A stretch of DNA of 56,034 nucleotides, from assembly GCA_003023745.1 (NCBI GenBank), contig PXYV01000016.1, positions 1 to 56,034 of the forward strand, written 5' to 3'. The first letter of the stretch is position 1, and each line of letters begins with the position of its first letter. Below the pieces are notes generated by a model. That model was not told the origin of the DNA and ran no database searches. It worked only from the letters and a program-made list of their open reading frames with translations. Shown here one piece after another: positions 9,011 through 17,110 of this stretch. The position numbers and the translations under genes are program-made. Origin of the DNA: Sulfobacillus acidophilus (GTDB lineage: Bacteria; Bacillota; Sulfobacillia; Sulfobacillales; Sulfobacillaceae).

Positions 9011-10393
9011 TTAGGGCTGGCGGAAAGTCGCCCGTTTGACAAATTCGCCGCGACCTTCGCGGCCCAAATAGGTCGAACCATCCACAATGACCTCACCGCG
9101 AGACAGCACCATGCGCACGGCCCCCACCGTCTCCCGTCCCTCATAGGGATTGTAGTCGACCCGCATGTGCGCGGTGTCGACCGACCAGCGGGTCCGGCCA
9201 TTCGGATCAAAGAGCACCAAATCAGCGTCCGACCCCACCGCAATCGTGCCCTTTTGCGGAAACATGCCAAACAGCTTAGCCGGCATGGTCGCCGTGACTT
9301 CCACAAAACGATTTAACGACAACCGCCCCGAGCCAACACCGCCATCATAGATAAGACTCATGCGGGTCTCAACCCCGGGGGCTCCATTCGGAATTTTAGC
9401 AAAGTTGTCGCGCCCCAATACCTTTTGGTCTTTCATGCAAAAAGGACAATGATCGGTTGCGACGACCTGCAAATCGTTAGTCCTCAGCCCCCGCCATAAC
9501 CGTTCCTGGTGCTCATGCGTCCGTAAGGGGGGCGACATCACGTATTTCGCGCCGTTGAAATCGGGCTCCTCGTAGTTGTCATACGACAAAAACAAGTACT
9601 GCGGACACGTCTCCGCAAATACGGTTTGGCCTTGATCGCGGGCCTGGATCACCGCGTCGAGCGCCTGCGCAGCCGACAAGTGGACGATATAGAGCGGAGA
9701 TTGCGCCAGTGCCGCCAGCACAATGACACGGTGCGTGGCCTCGCCCTCCATTTCAGGTGGCCTCGTTAAGGCGTGATATTTCGGTTCCACGTGTCCTTGA
9801 GCCAACGCCTGTTCCACCAACACATCAATCACACTGCCATTTTCCGCATGCATGGATATCATGGCGCCAATTTCCCCGGCACGCTGCAAGGCCCGGAAGA
9901 TCCCCCCGTCATCCACCATGAACACCCCGGGATAGGCGGTAAACATCTTAAAGCTTGTGACCCCTTGATCAACCATGCTTTGCATTTCCCGCAAGATCTC
10001 GGGTCGCGCTTCACTGACAATCATGTGAAATCCATAATCGATCGAAGCCTTGCCTTCAGCCTTGCGGTGCCAGGTTTCCAACGCCTCTTGCATGGTATGC
10101 CCACGACTTTGAATCGCAAAATCCACGATGGTGGTAGTGCCCCCGAAAGCGGCTGCCCGCGTCCCGGTGGCAAAATCATCCGACGAGGTCGTCCCGCCGA
10201 ACGGCATATCAAAGTGCGTATGCACATCAATGCCGCCCGGCAACACCAAGAGTCCGTCGGCATTGATTTCGCGGTCGGCGCTGACCGCCAATTTTGATCC
10301 AATGAGTGCCACCCGGCCATTGTCAACCAAAATATCTGCGCGATAGCGGTCGGTAGCCGTTACGATTTCTCCGTTGCGAATCACGGTTTTCAT
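9011..10393 (-). CDS. hydA: Dihydropyrimidinase (D-hydantoinase)
   Basis: Hydrolyses 5,6-dihydrouracil or dihydrothymine to N-carbamoyl-beta-amino acids, the second step of reductive pyrimidine breakdown. The 460 residues follow the cyclic amidohydrolase plan with a binuclear metal site: His58 and His60 (DVHTHFD), the carbamylated Lys149 (TSFKMFTAYPG), His182 (MHAENG), His238 (VHLSA) and Asp314 (ATDHCPF). The start at 10391-10393 has AGGGGAG upstream; the first 11 residues of the longer frame are not needed. It lies 35 bases after preA in the same direction. The family also includes hydantoinases and allantoinases, but the neighbours favour dihydropyrimidinase. Confidence 0.93.
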   Translation of the reverse strand: MKTVIRNGEIVTATDRYRADILVDNGRVALIGSKLAVSADREINADGLLVLPGGIDVHTHFDMPFGGTTSSDDFATGTRAAAFGGTTTIVDFAIQSRGHTMQEALETWHRKAEGKASIDYGFHMIVSEARPEILREMQSMVDQGVTSFKMFTAYPGVFMVDDGGIFRALQRAGEIGAMISMHAENGSVIDVLVEQALAQGHVEPKYHALTRPPEMEGEATHRVIVLAALAQSPLYIVHLSAAQALDAVIQARDQGQTVFAETCPQYLFLSYDNYEEPDFNGAKYVMSPPLRTHEHQERLWRGLRTNDLQVVATDHCPFCMKDQKVLGRDNFAKIPNGAPGVETRMSLIYDGGVGSGRLSLNRFVEVTATMPAKLFGMFPQKGTIAVGSDADLVLFDPNGRTRWSVDTAHMRVDYNPYEGRETVGAVRMVLSRGEVIVDGSTYLGREGRGEFVKRATFRQP

Positions 10394-10428
10394 CCAGCTC
10401 TCCCCTTTCATGCGGCCTCGGCACAAAT

Positions 10429-11688
10429 TTACGCCTGTTGCTGTTGCAGGCGCGCCTCATGTTGCCGCCACGTCTCTACCGGTCCCTTCTCTACCGGCAC
10501 CATCTCGATACATCCGGGTACGGGGCAGACCAGTGAACACAAGTTGCATCCCACACAATCTTCCTCGCGCACCACCGGAGCGATTTGTCCCGGAATCCGA
10601 CCGATGCATTGATGGGCACCGTCATCACAGGCGATATGACAGAGGTTGCAGCCGATACAACTTTCGCTATGAATCCGCGCGACCATTTGAAACGAGGTGC
10701 TCAGCCGCAAATCGTTCCAATCGCCCACCTTGGGCGCAGCCTGGCCAATAAGATCTTCCACCCGCGCAATATGACGTTCATCGAGATAATCGTTGAGACC
10801 TTCGGTCAAATCCCGCACCATGCGAAACCCATAGTGCATGGCCGCTGTACACACTTGCAACGCGCCCGCCCCTAACAGCATAAACTCTACCGCGTCCCGC
10901 CAAGTTTCGATGCCGCCGATCCCGCATAGTGGCAACCCCACGGTCTGATCATTGTACAGGCTAGACAACATGTGCAGTGCGATGGGTTTCACAGCCGGGC
11001 CACAATAGCCACCGTGCGAACCGCGTCCGTCGACATCGGGAATCGGGCGCCAGGTATCGAGATCCACGCCAATCACACTATTAATCGTGTTAATCAACGA
11101 TAGCGCTTGAGCACCCCCGGCAACCGCAGCACGTCCCGGGACCCGGATATCGGTCACATTGGGCGTCAGTTTCACAATCACCGGAATTGACGCGACGTCG
11201 ACCGCATAGCGGGTCATCGCTTCGGTATATTCGGGCACTTGACCCACCACCGATCCCATGCCCCGCTCACTCATGCCGTGGGGACATCCAAAGTTCAGTT
11301 CAATCGCATCTGCTCCGGTATCTTCGACGCGCTTGACCATTTCCGCCCATACGGCTGGCTTTGCCTCAAACATCATTGAGACGATAACCGCGTGATGCGG
11401 ATACTTGCGCTTGACTTCGGCAATCTCGCGCAGGTTGTCTTCAATCGGACGGTCTGAAATGAGCTCAATGTTATTGAGTCCCATCATCCGCCGCCCGCCA
11501 TAATCTAGCGAGCCCAGCCGCGATCCAACATTGATAATAGGATCGCCCACCGTCTTCCAAACCGCGCCGCCCCATCCCTCATCAAAGGCTTTCATAACCT
11601 GATATCCCGTGTTGGTCAAAGGTCCCGAGGCCAGCCAAAAGGGATTGGGCGATTGAATACCGGCAAAGTTGATTGACAGATCGGCCAT
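10429..11688 (-). CDS. preA: NAD-dependent dihydropyrimidine dehydrogenase, subunit PreA
   Basis: FMN-containing dihydroorotate-dehydrogenase-like subunit that reduces uracil or thymine to the 5,6-dihydro compound, working with PreT. Residues 1-330 form the TIM barrel (LASGPLTNTGYQV near the start, ELNFGCPHG in the middle). The C terminus carries two [4Fe-4S] motifs, CIGCNLCHIAC (from 344) and CVGCNLCSLVC (from about 378), as in the E. coli protein. Length 419 is normal. Start ATG 11686-11688 follows AAGGAGA; the longer frame overlaps preT without a ribosome site. Gap to preT is 22 bases. Confidence 0.95.
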   Translation of the reverse strand: MADLSINFAGIQSPNPFWLASGPLTNTGYQVMKAFDEGWGGAVWKTVGDPIINVGSRLGSLDYGGRRMMGLNNIELISDRPIEDNLREIAEVKRKYPHHAVIVSMMFEAKPAVWAEMVKRVEDTGADAIELNFGCPHGMSERGMGSVVGQVPEYTEAMTRYAVDVASIPVIVKLTPNVTDIRVPGRAAVAGGAQALSLINTINSVIGVDLDTWRPIPDVDGRGSHGGYCGPAVKPIALHMLSSLYNDQTVGLPLCGIGGIETWRDAVEFMLLGAGALQVCTAAMHYGFRMVRDLTEGLNDYLDERHIARVEDLIGQAAPKVGDWNDLRLSTSFQMVARIHSESCIGCNLCHIACDDGAHQCIGRIPGQIAPVVREEDCVGCNLCSLVCPVPGCIEMVPVEKGPVETWRQHEARLQQQQA

Positions 11689-11710
11689 AATCGTATCTCC
11701 TTTCGAATTC

Positions 11711-13048
11711 TTACGAGGCTTGGCGGGCCAGTGCCTGGTGAATGGCATGAGCCACGCGCTTGCCGTCTTCCACCGCCTGCACCACGGTCGCTTCGCCTGG
11801 CCGCCCTAAACAATCGCCCGCCGCGTAGACACCGGGGATCGAGGTAGCGTAGGTCACATCATCCACCACAACGCGTCCGTCGTGCATTTCCGCCCCAATC
11901 GCCTGCCACAAAGATATCTCTTTCTCTTGTCCGATCGCTCGGATCACGGACGTTACCGGCATCAGAAACTCACTGCCAGACACCCGGATAAGCGGCGACT
12001 GTCGCGACGACACATCGCCCTCGGCTACCCGCGTGCGCACACAACGAATCGCCTCGACGTGGCTAGAGCCCAGAATCTCTACAGGCAAAGTCCACCAGCG
12101 ATAGGCCACCCCGTCTTGCTTGGCGAATTCATATTCGTAGGAGTAAGCCGACATCGCCGACTCGTCTCGTCGGTACAAAATGCTCACTTCTTCAGCTCCA
12201 AGGCGCCTGGCACAGGTCGCCGCGTCGACTGCGGTATTGCCGGCGCCAATCACAGCCACTCGCCGTCCCAGATTGATTTCAGCCAGGGGTCGGGTCTTGG
12301 TCTGTTCAATCAGATCCAAGGCATCATATACCCCCGGTAAGTCTTCTCCGGGAATCTCAAGTTTGGGGACGCGTCCCAGCCCCACCGCCACCACAACCGC
12401 ATCGGCCTGTTCGCGCAGTTGGCGAAAACGCGCGGCATCAATCACCTCGCCCAGGTGAAACGTCACCCCCAATTTGCGCACCACATCAACTTCAAACAAG
12501 CTGACGTTCAAAGGTTCGCGATATGAGACAATGCCATAAGTATCCAATCCGCCCGCCACATCATGGCGGTCGTAGACATCGACCGCATATCCTAAACGCG
12601 CCAAGGTCGCGGCCGCCCCCAGTCCAGCCGGCCCCGCTCCGATCACCGCCACTCGGCCACTGCCTAGGTCCGTAAATCGAGGCAGGGTTGGAACCTCGTG
12701 CGCCATGACATAGTCCATGGCCACACGTTGCAGGCGTCCAATGCTGACTGCATGACTATCCTTGACGCGCACGCAACTTCCTTCACACAGGGCTTCAGTG
12801 GGACAAATCCGTGCACAAGTCGCGCCCAAAATGTTGGAATGAAGAATGGTCCGAGCCGACCCCACCAAATCGTCGGTCGCAATGTGCCGAATAAACATGG
12901 GAATATCAATCCCTGTGGGGCAGGCTTTCGTGCACGGAGCATCATAGCAATAGTAGCAACGCAACGCTTCCTCCACAGCCTCCCGCCGGGTCAGCGGCGG
13001 CACCACTTCTGTCAATTGACTGTCGTTGGTGAGCTCAATGCTCATCAC
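11711..13048 (-). CDS. preT: NAD-dependent dihydropyrimidine dehydrogenase, subunit PreT
   Basis: Electron-input subunit: takes electrons from NADH via FAD and Fe-S clusters and passes them to PreA. The N-terminal Cys-rich region (CYYCYDAPCTKACPTG, then CARICP and CEGSC) is the GltD-type cluster domain. VAVIGAGPAGLGAAATLA is the FAD-binding motif and VAVIGAGNTAVDAA the NAD(P) motif; GVYAAGDC closes the FAD site. 445 residues fits GltD-like subunits. The start is GTG 13046-13048 or the adjacent ATG 13043-13045; AGGGGA stands in range of both. 78 bases follow the aldehyde dehydrogenase gene. Confidence 0.94.
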   Translation of the reverse strand: MMSIELTNDSQLTEVVPPLTRREAVEEALRCYYCYDAPCTKACPTGIDIPMFIRHIATDDLVGSARTILHSNILGATCARICPTEALCEGSCVRVKDSHAVSIGRLQRVAMDYVMAHEVPTLPRFTDLGSGRVAVIGAGPAGLGAAATLARLGYAVDVYDRHDVAGGLDTYGIVSYREPLNVSLFEVDVVRKLGVTFHLGEVIDAARFRQLREQADAVVVAVGLGRVPKLEIPGEDLPGVYDALDLIEQTKTRPLAEINLGRRVAVIGAGNTAVDAATCARRLGAEEVSILYRRDESAMSAYSYEYEFAKQDGVAYRWWTLPVEILGSSHVEAIRCVRTRVAEGDVSSRQSPLIRVSGSEFLMPVTSVIRAIGQEKEISLWQAIGAEMHDGRVVVDDVTYATSIPGVYAAGDCLGRPGEATVVQAVEDGKRVAHAIHQALARQAS

Positions 13049-13126
13049 GGTTCATCCCCTATCTTCTCGAGCTCTGTTAGTTGGCTCGGGTTGCAACGGG
13101 TGTCATAGTGCCCGTTTCCTGTCATC

Positions 13127-14587
13127 TCAATAGAAATTGCCTTGGCGCCCCGAGCCGCTATAATCGACAAACACTGTCTTCACTTCCGTGAAAAAGAGGG
13201 TGCCCTCGTGACCCATTTCACGCGGCCCAATTCCCGAATTTTTAATGCCGCCGAACGGCATTTGCGCTTCGCCGCCAATGGTCGGATTGTTTACATGCAC
13301 CATGCCAACCTCGACTGCCTGAATAAAATGCTGAGCCTCGGCTAAATCACGGGTATAAATCGCGGCGGATAAGCCATACTCCACGCTGTTGACCCACCGA
13401 ATGGCGTCTTGCGCATCCCGATAGGTGAGGACGGAGAGAACTGGGCCAAACACTTCTTCGTGTGCCACTGGCATGGACAAATCCACCCCATCTAAAATCG
13501 TCGGCAGCATGAAATAACCCGGAGCCTGAGCCCGGTCACCGCCCAACTGCACCTGAGCCCCCCGCTCCTTGGCATCTTGGACATATCTAATGCTCAGAGC
13601 CACTTGGTCTTCAGAAATCAGGGGACCAACATTGGTCTTTGGGTCTTCCGCTGCGTCCACCTTAAGTCGGCGCGCTTGATCCACCAGACGCTCTACGAAT
13701 GTGTCGTGCACCTCTTCATGTACAAAGACGCGGCTCGTAGCCGTACAGCGCTGACCTGCCGCGCCAAAGGCCCCTTGAATGACGCCTGCCACGGCCAGGT
13801 CCAAATCGGCGGACGGTGCCACCACCACCGCGTTTTTACCGCCCATTTCCATGGTCAGTTTCACCGAACGCCCCGCCATCAGAGCAGCCAGACGATTGCC
13901 CACGGCATTAGAACCCGTAAACGACAAGGCACGAATGCGTTCGTCGCGTGCTAAGGCCTCGCCCGCCGCACCACCTGGGCCCAGGACTAGGTTGACAACC
14001 CCGCGGGGCAGCCCGGCCGCGATCAGATCTTCGATCAGCTGGACTGCCACCCAAGGCGTGTACGAAGCCGGCTTAAACACGACCGTATTGCCGGCCACCA
14101 ACGCCGGACATACTTTCCACAAAGGAATCGCAAATGGGAAGTTCCACGGCGTTATCACCGCCACGACACCTAACGGCACGCGAATCGTATAGGTTAAGTT
14201 GTTCGGAACCTCTGAGGGAATTGTCTCGCCGTTTAACCGAAACCCTTCACCCGCAAAGAATTCGACGAGGTTCACGCCTTTTTGAAATTCTCCTAACGCC
14301 TCGCCCCGCGTCTTACCTTGTTCAGCCATCATGATCGCGACGTACTGGTCTTGATGGTCGACCAGCAATTGATGAAAGCGCGCCAGCACGCGTCCGCGTG
14401 CGGGTGCTGGAGTGTTAGACCACATGGGAAAAGCCCGCTGAGCCGCCGCGACGGCGGCCCGCACCTCTTCGGGCCCGCTGTTATGAAAACGCGCCACAAT
14501 GTCGCTAGGATGACTCGGGTTCAAGTCGAGGACCAGGTCGCCAGGGCCGGAAGTCCACTCACCGTCAATGTAATTTAAGAGGTCCAT
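13127..14587 (-). CDS. NAD(P)-dependent aldehyde dehydrogenase
   Basis: Aldehyde dehydrogenase superfamily, 486 residues. Catalytic Cys281 (GAAGQRCTATS) and general base Glu247 (TMEMGGKN) are in place, and ITPWNFPFAIPLWK (145-158) and FTGS form the cofactor cleft. The sequence resembles succinate-semialdehyde and 2,5-dioxovalerate dehydrogenases. Inside a pyrimidine catabolic operon, oxidation of malonate semialdehyde from beta-alanine is the obvious role, but no CoA-dependent (MmsA) signature is evident and the aminotransferase that would make the aldehyde is missing from the window. Start ATG 14585-14587 follows AGGGAGGA. Confidence 0.88.
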   Translation of the reverse strand: MDLLNYIDGEWTSGPGDLVLDLNPSHPSDIVARFHNSGPEEVRAAVAAAQRAFPMWSNTPAPARGRVLARFHQLLVDHQDQYVAIMMAEQGKTRGEALGEFQKGVNLVEFFAGEGFRLNGETIPSEVPNNLTYTIRVPLGVVAVITPWNFPFAIPLWKVCPALVAGNTVVFKPASYTPWVAVQLIEDLIAAGLPRGVVNLVLGPGGAAGEALARDERIRALSFTGSNAVGNRLAALMAGRSVKLTMEMGGKNAVVVAPSADLDLAVAGVIQGAFGAAGQRCTATSRVFVHEEVHDTFVERLVDQARRLKVDAAEDPKTNVGPLISEDQVALSIRYVQDAKERGAQVQLGGDRAQAPGYFMLPTILDGVDLSMPVAHEEVFGPVLSVLTYRDAQDAIRWVNSVEYGLSAAIYTRDLAEAQHFIQAVEVGMVHVNNPTIGGEAQMPFGGIKNSGIGPREMGHEGTLFFTEVKTVFVDYSGSGRQGNFY

Positions 14588-14612
14588 CGTATTCCTCCCT
14601 ATTCACCGAATG

Positions 14613-14645
14613 CCCGCGAGAAGCCCCCGGCTTTAGCCGTGGGGT
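14613..14645. repeat. IS605-like end remnant or intercistronic hairpin
   Basis: CCCGCGAGAAGCCC (14613-14626) is followed by CCCCGGCTTTAGCCGTGGGG, a strong hairpin. The reverse complement has the form typical of the 3' end of IS605/TnpB elements. The same 14 bases recur at 50473-50486. No transposase remains here. It lies between two operon genes and could also act as an RNA stability or attenuation hairpin. Confidence 0.5.
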
Positions 14646-14654
14646 CTATGACTC

Positions 14655-15542
14655 TTACAGGTCGGTCAGCCGGTCATAGGTTTCGGGGCGACGGTCGCGG
14701 AAGAACTGCCATACATTGCGGACTTCTCGGACAAGGTTGAGGTCAGCGTCTCCAATGACCACTTCGGATTGGTCAGAACTGCCGGTGGCAACAAATTGGC
14801 CGCGCGGATCGACGAGGTAGCTTTCTCCGTAAAACTCTCCCATGTTCCAAGGAGCCTCAACCCCAACGCGGTTAATAGCCCCCAAAAAATATCCGTTGGC
14901 GACGGCATGGGCAGGTTGCTCCAACTTCCAGAGATATTTAGAGAGTCCGGCCACCGTGGCCGAGGGGTTGAACACGATTTCAGCGCCATTCAGCCCCAAT
15001 GCCCGCGCCCCCTCGGGAAAGTGTCGGTCATAGCAAATATAGACACCAATTTTGCCGACAGCGGTCTCAAACACCGGATAACCGAGGTTGCCAGGTCGAA
15101 AGTAGTACTTTTCCCAAAATCCGGTATAGGGGCTTTCGCCTGCTTGCACGTGCGGCAAGTGATTCTTGCGGTATTTGCCCAAGAAGCGACCATCTGCGTC
15201 GATGACGGCTGCCGTATTGTAATATAGTCCGGTGATTTCCACTTCGTACATGGGCACGATCAACACCATCCCGGTCTCCCGGGCCAGTGACTGCATCAGC
15301 TTGGTCGTGGGGCCGTCCGGAATCGGTTCCGTCAAGTCATACCATTTCGGATTTTGTTCGGCGCAAAAGTACGGGCCATAAAACAGTTCCTGCAGGCATA
15401 CCACCTGCGCACCTTGTTTCTTCGCCTCGTGAATCATGGCAACGTGCTTGTCAATCGCGGTCTTCTTGTGCTCCTCCAGCGGCCGTTCACCCGATACATC
15501 GTGCTTTGCTTGGACGAGTCCCACCCGAACTGTTTGACTCAT
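14655..15542 (-). CDS. Beta-ureidopropionase (N-carbamoyl-beta-alanine amidohydrolase)
   Basis: Nitrilase-superfamily amidohydrolase of 295 residues. The Glu-Lys-Cys triad is Glu52 (LQELFYGPYFC), Lys126 (KYRKNHLP) and Cys170 (YICYDRHFPEG). This close spacing and the FYGPYFCAEQ segment are those of beta-ureidopropionase and N-carbamoylputrescine amidase. It would release beta-alanine, CO2 and ammonia, the third step of reductive pyrimidine catabolism, and is encoded first in the run. ATG 15540-15542 is preferred: GGAGGAA precedes it, while the longer frame begins with TTG only two codons earlier. Neighbouring dihydropyrimidinase and PreTA support the pyrimidine assignment over putrescine. Confidence 0.9.
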   Translation of the reverse strand: MSQTVRVGLVQAKHDVSGERPLEEHKKTAIDKHVAMIHEAKKQGAQVVCLQELFYGPYFCAEQNPKWYDLTEPIPDGPTTKLMQSLARETGMVLIVPMYEVEITGLYYNTAAVIDADGRFLGKYRKNHLPHVQAGESPYTGFWEKYYFRPGNLGYPVFETAVGKIGVYICYDRHFPEGARALGLNGAEIVFNPSATVAGLSKYLWKLEQPAHAVANGYFLGAINRVGVEAPWNMGEFYGESYLVDPRGQFVATGSSDQSEVVIGDADLNLVREVRNVWQFFRDRRPETYDRLTDL

Positions 15543-15882
15543 ACACAATTCCTCCTTCTCTCGTCTGCTGCGACAATTCCCCCAACTGTCGTCTCTACCC
15601 CTGCTCCAGGTCCCAAAGACCTACGCGGCCGATGCTTGATTCAGATTCGCCAGCAGGCCTACCGGACCATCGGCGTCCTCGGGCTCGCGCCTCTATATCC
15701 CAATTGCGTCCGATGATAAGGTTGCAAACTTCGAAAACTTTCACAACCGCATTGGAACTGAGAACTGTTAGGTTGCGGGCAGACGACGTTAAGTTCTTCC
15801 TTTTCAGACTTTACCGAATAAAATTATACGAGGCACCGCAAACCAGGAACCTTCGTTAGGACATAAGACATCTGACGTCGAC

Positions 15883-15891
15883 ATTATAACA
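15883..15891 (-). promoter_or_regulatory. Extended -10 promoter candidate for the pyrimidine operon
   Basis: On the minus strand TGTTATAAT is a perfect extended -10 element. The -35 region 17 bases upstream (TGTTCT) is poor, as is tolerable with an extended -10. It would give a leader of about 330 bases before the ureidopropionase gene. A second TATAAT lies at 15823-15828 with a poor -35. Confidence 0.4.
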
Positions 15892-16166
15892 CGTCCGTCC
15901 AGTGCAGAACATTCTCCTCATCGGCTCCAGCGAAAATTTGATGGGCGGTTCGAGCCGGCCTGGAAATGGCGCATCGGCCCGAATAACCTTGCCGCGATGA
16001 GCCAACACCGCCGCAGGCGGTGATGTGGTCAGGCCCGCAGCGATTTCATCCCAGCCCCGTCACGCGGCGAAACCTCATGCATCGGTACACCAGGCCATGA
16101 CCAGTACTCTTTATTATCTTGCACAGATATATCGCTCTAATATATAACTATTACGGAGGATGCACG
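15892..16166. other. Divergent intergenic region with a short perfect hairpin
   Basis: CACCGCC-GCA-GGCGGTG (16006-16022) is a perfect 7-base-pair stem with a tiny loop. Just before the PadR gene the A/T-rich tract holds two ATATAT blocks (about 16127-16146), which could be an autoregulatory operator. TTGCAC and TATAAC, 18 bases apart (16119-16148), resemble a promoter, but the start site would fall on the ribosome site, so I do not call it. Confidence 0.35.
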
Positions 16167-16709
16167 GTGTACGAACTGTTTGTGCTGGGGGAGCTCTCGG
16201 ACGGCCCCATGCATGGCTATCTACTGCATGAAGTTCTCGTCAAAGTGCTGGGGCCCACGCGTGGGGTGAGTTGGGGCACACTATATCCGGTGCTTAAGCA
16301 TCTGGACGAGCAATCTTACATCCATCAAGTCGATGGCGGCTCGCTTTATCATGGACGCGCGAGAAAAGTCTACGAAATCACCGCTATAGGACGAGGCCAC
16401 TTTTTTGAACTGATGGCGAAGCCCTTGGCGCATAATGCCGATGCGGACGACATATTCCGCATTAAGTTGTCGAAGTTCCATTTGATCGATGTCTCTTTAA
16501 GACGCGAGATTTTGCATCAATACAAGATGTTTCTGGACTTTGTCTTAAACGGCCTCGTCCTAAATCAAGAACGGGTCACGCGGGAGTCCGCCATTAGCGA
16601 GGCAGAACGTCCTGACATTGTGCAGGCGATCGACTATCAGATACATAGCTATACCGCACGGCTGGTCTGGGTCACGCAAAAACTGGAGTGCTTAGGGGGA
16701 ACCGAATGA
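16167..16709 (+). CDS. PadR-family transcriptional regulator
   Basis: Winged-helix repressor of 180 residues. The PadR core is clear: VLGELSDGPMHGYLLHEVL, then WGTLYPVLKHLDEQSYI and RKVYEITAIGRGHF. The C-terminal half is a coiled dimerisation region, as in the longer PadR subgroup. GTG 16167 is the start: CGGAGGA lies 6 bases upstream, and the longer frame adds 16 residues without family character. Such regulators often control an adjacent efflux pump; the next gene overlaps by ATGA and is an MFS exporter fragment. With the pump truncated, the regulator is probably left without its original target. Confidence 0.85.
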   Translation: MYELFVLGELSDGPMHGYLLHEVLVKVLGPTRGVSWGTLYPVLKHLDEQSYIHQVDGGSLYHGRARKVYEITAIGRGHFFELMAKPLAHNADADDIFRIKLSKFHLIDVSLRREILHQYKMFLDFVLNGLVLNQERVTRESAISEAERPDIVQAIDYQIHSYTARLVWVTQKLECLGGTE

Positions 16710-16987
16710 CTCTTTCCATCCAAAATTCGTCGCACCGTTGGTGGGCGCTTGGGGCCATTGCATTTGGTCTATTTATGGCGCTCTTAGACGTTACGATCGT
16801 GAACGTGGCTCTGCCGTCCATTCAGCGCGGATTTCACGAGTCTTACACCAGTTTGGAATGGGTTGTCAATGCCTATGTGTTGGTGGTCGCGGTGCTCTTG
16901 GTCACTTCCAGTCGCTTAGGTGACATACCATTAGTAACGTTCGCGGGAACGGACCGACTGCCGATGATCCCCCCAGCCGTCCGATAG
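16706..16987 (+). pseudogene. Truncated MFS drug exporter (DHA2/EmrB-like), N terminus only
   Basis: The ATG overlaps the PadR stop (ATGA), so the pair was translationally coupled. HRWWALGAIAFGLFMALLDV followed by IVNVALPSIQ is the first helix and motif of the 14-helix DHA2 exporters, and LEWVVNAYVLVVAVLLV is helix 2. Similarity stops after SRLGDI near 16925, where motif A (G-R-R) should follow; the remaining residues to 16987 are unrelated. Fewer than 80 of about 480 residues survive, so no transport activity is possible. Confidence 0.8.
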
Positions 16988-17110
16988 CTTCCACACCTCG
17001 TGGCCGCACGCGCGCGCCCCCGATTCGCCTGCTCCTAAAATGACATGCGGCGCCAATGGCCTTCCAAAGTCAGTGGGGGTGGAACCAACTCCCCGATGGA
17101 TGCAACCGCT

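Noticed and set aside
9773-10297. A 174-codon plus-strand frame
   Set aside because: Antisense to dihydropyrimidinase, whose metal ligands are all in place on the other strand.
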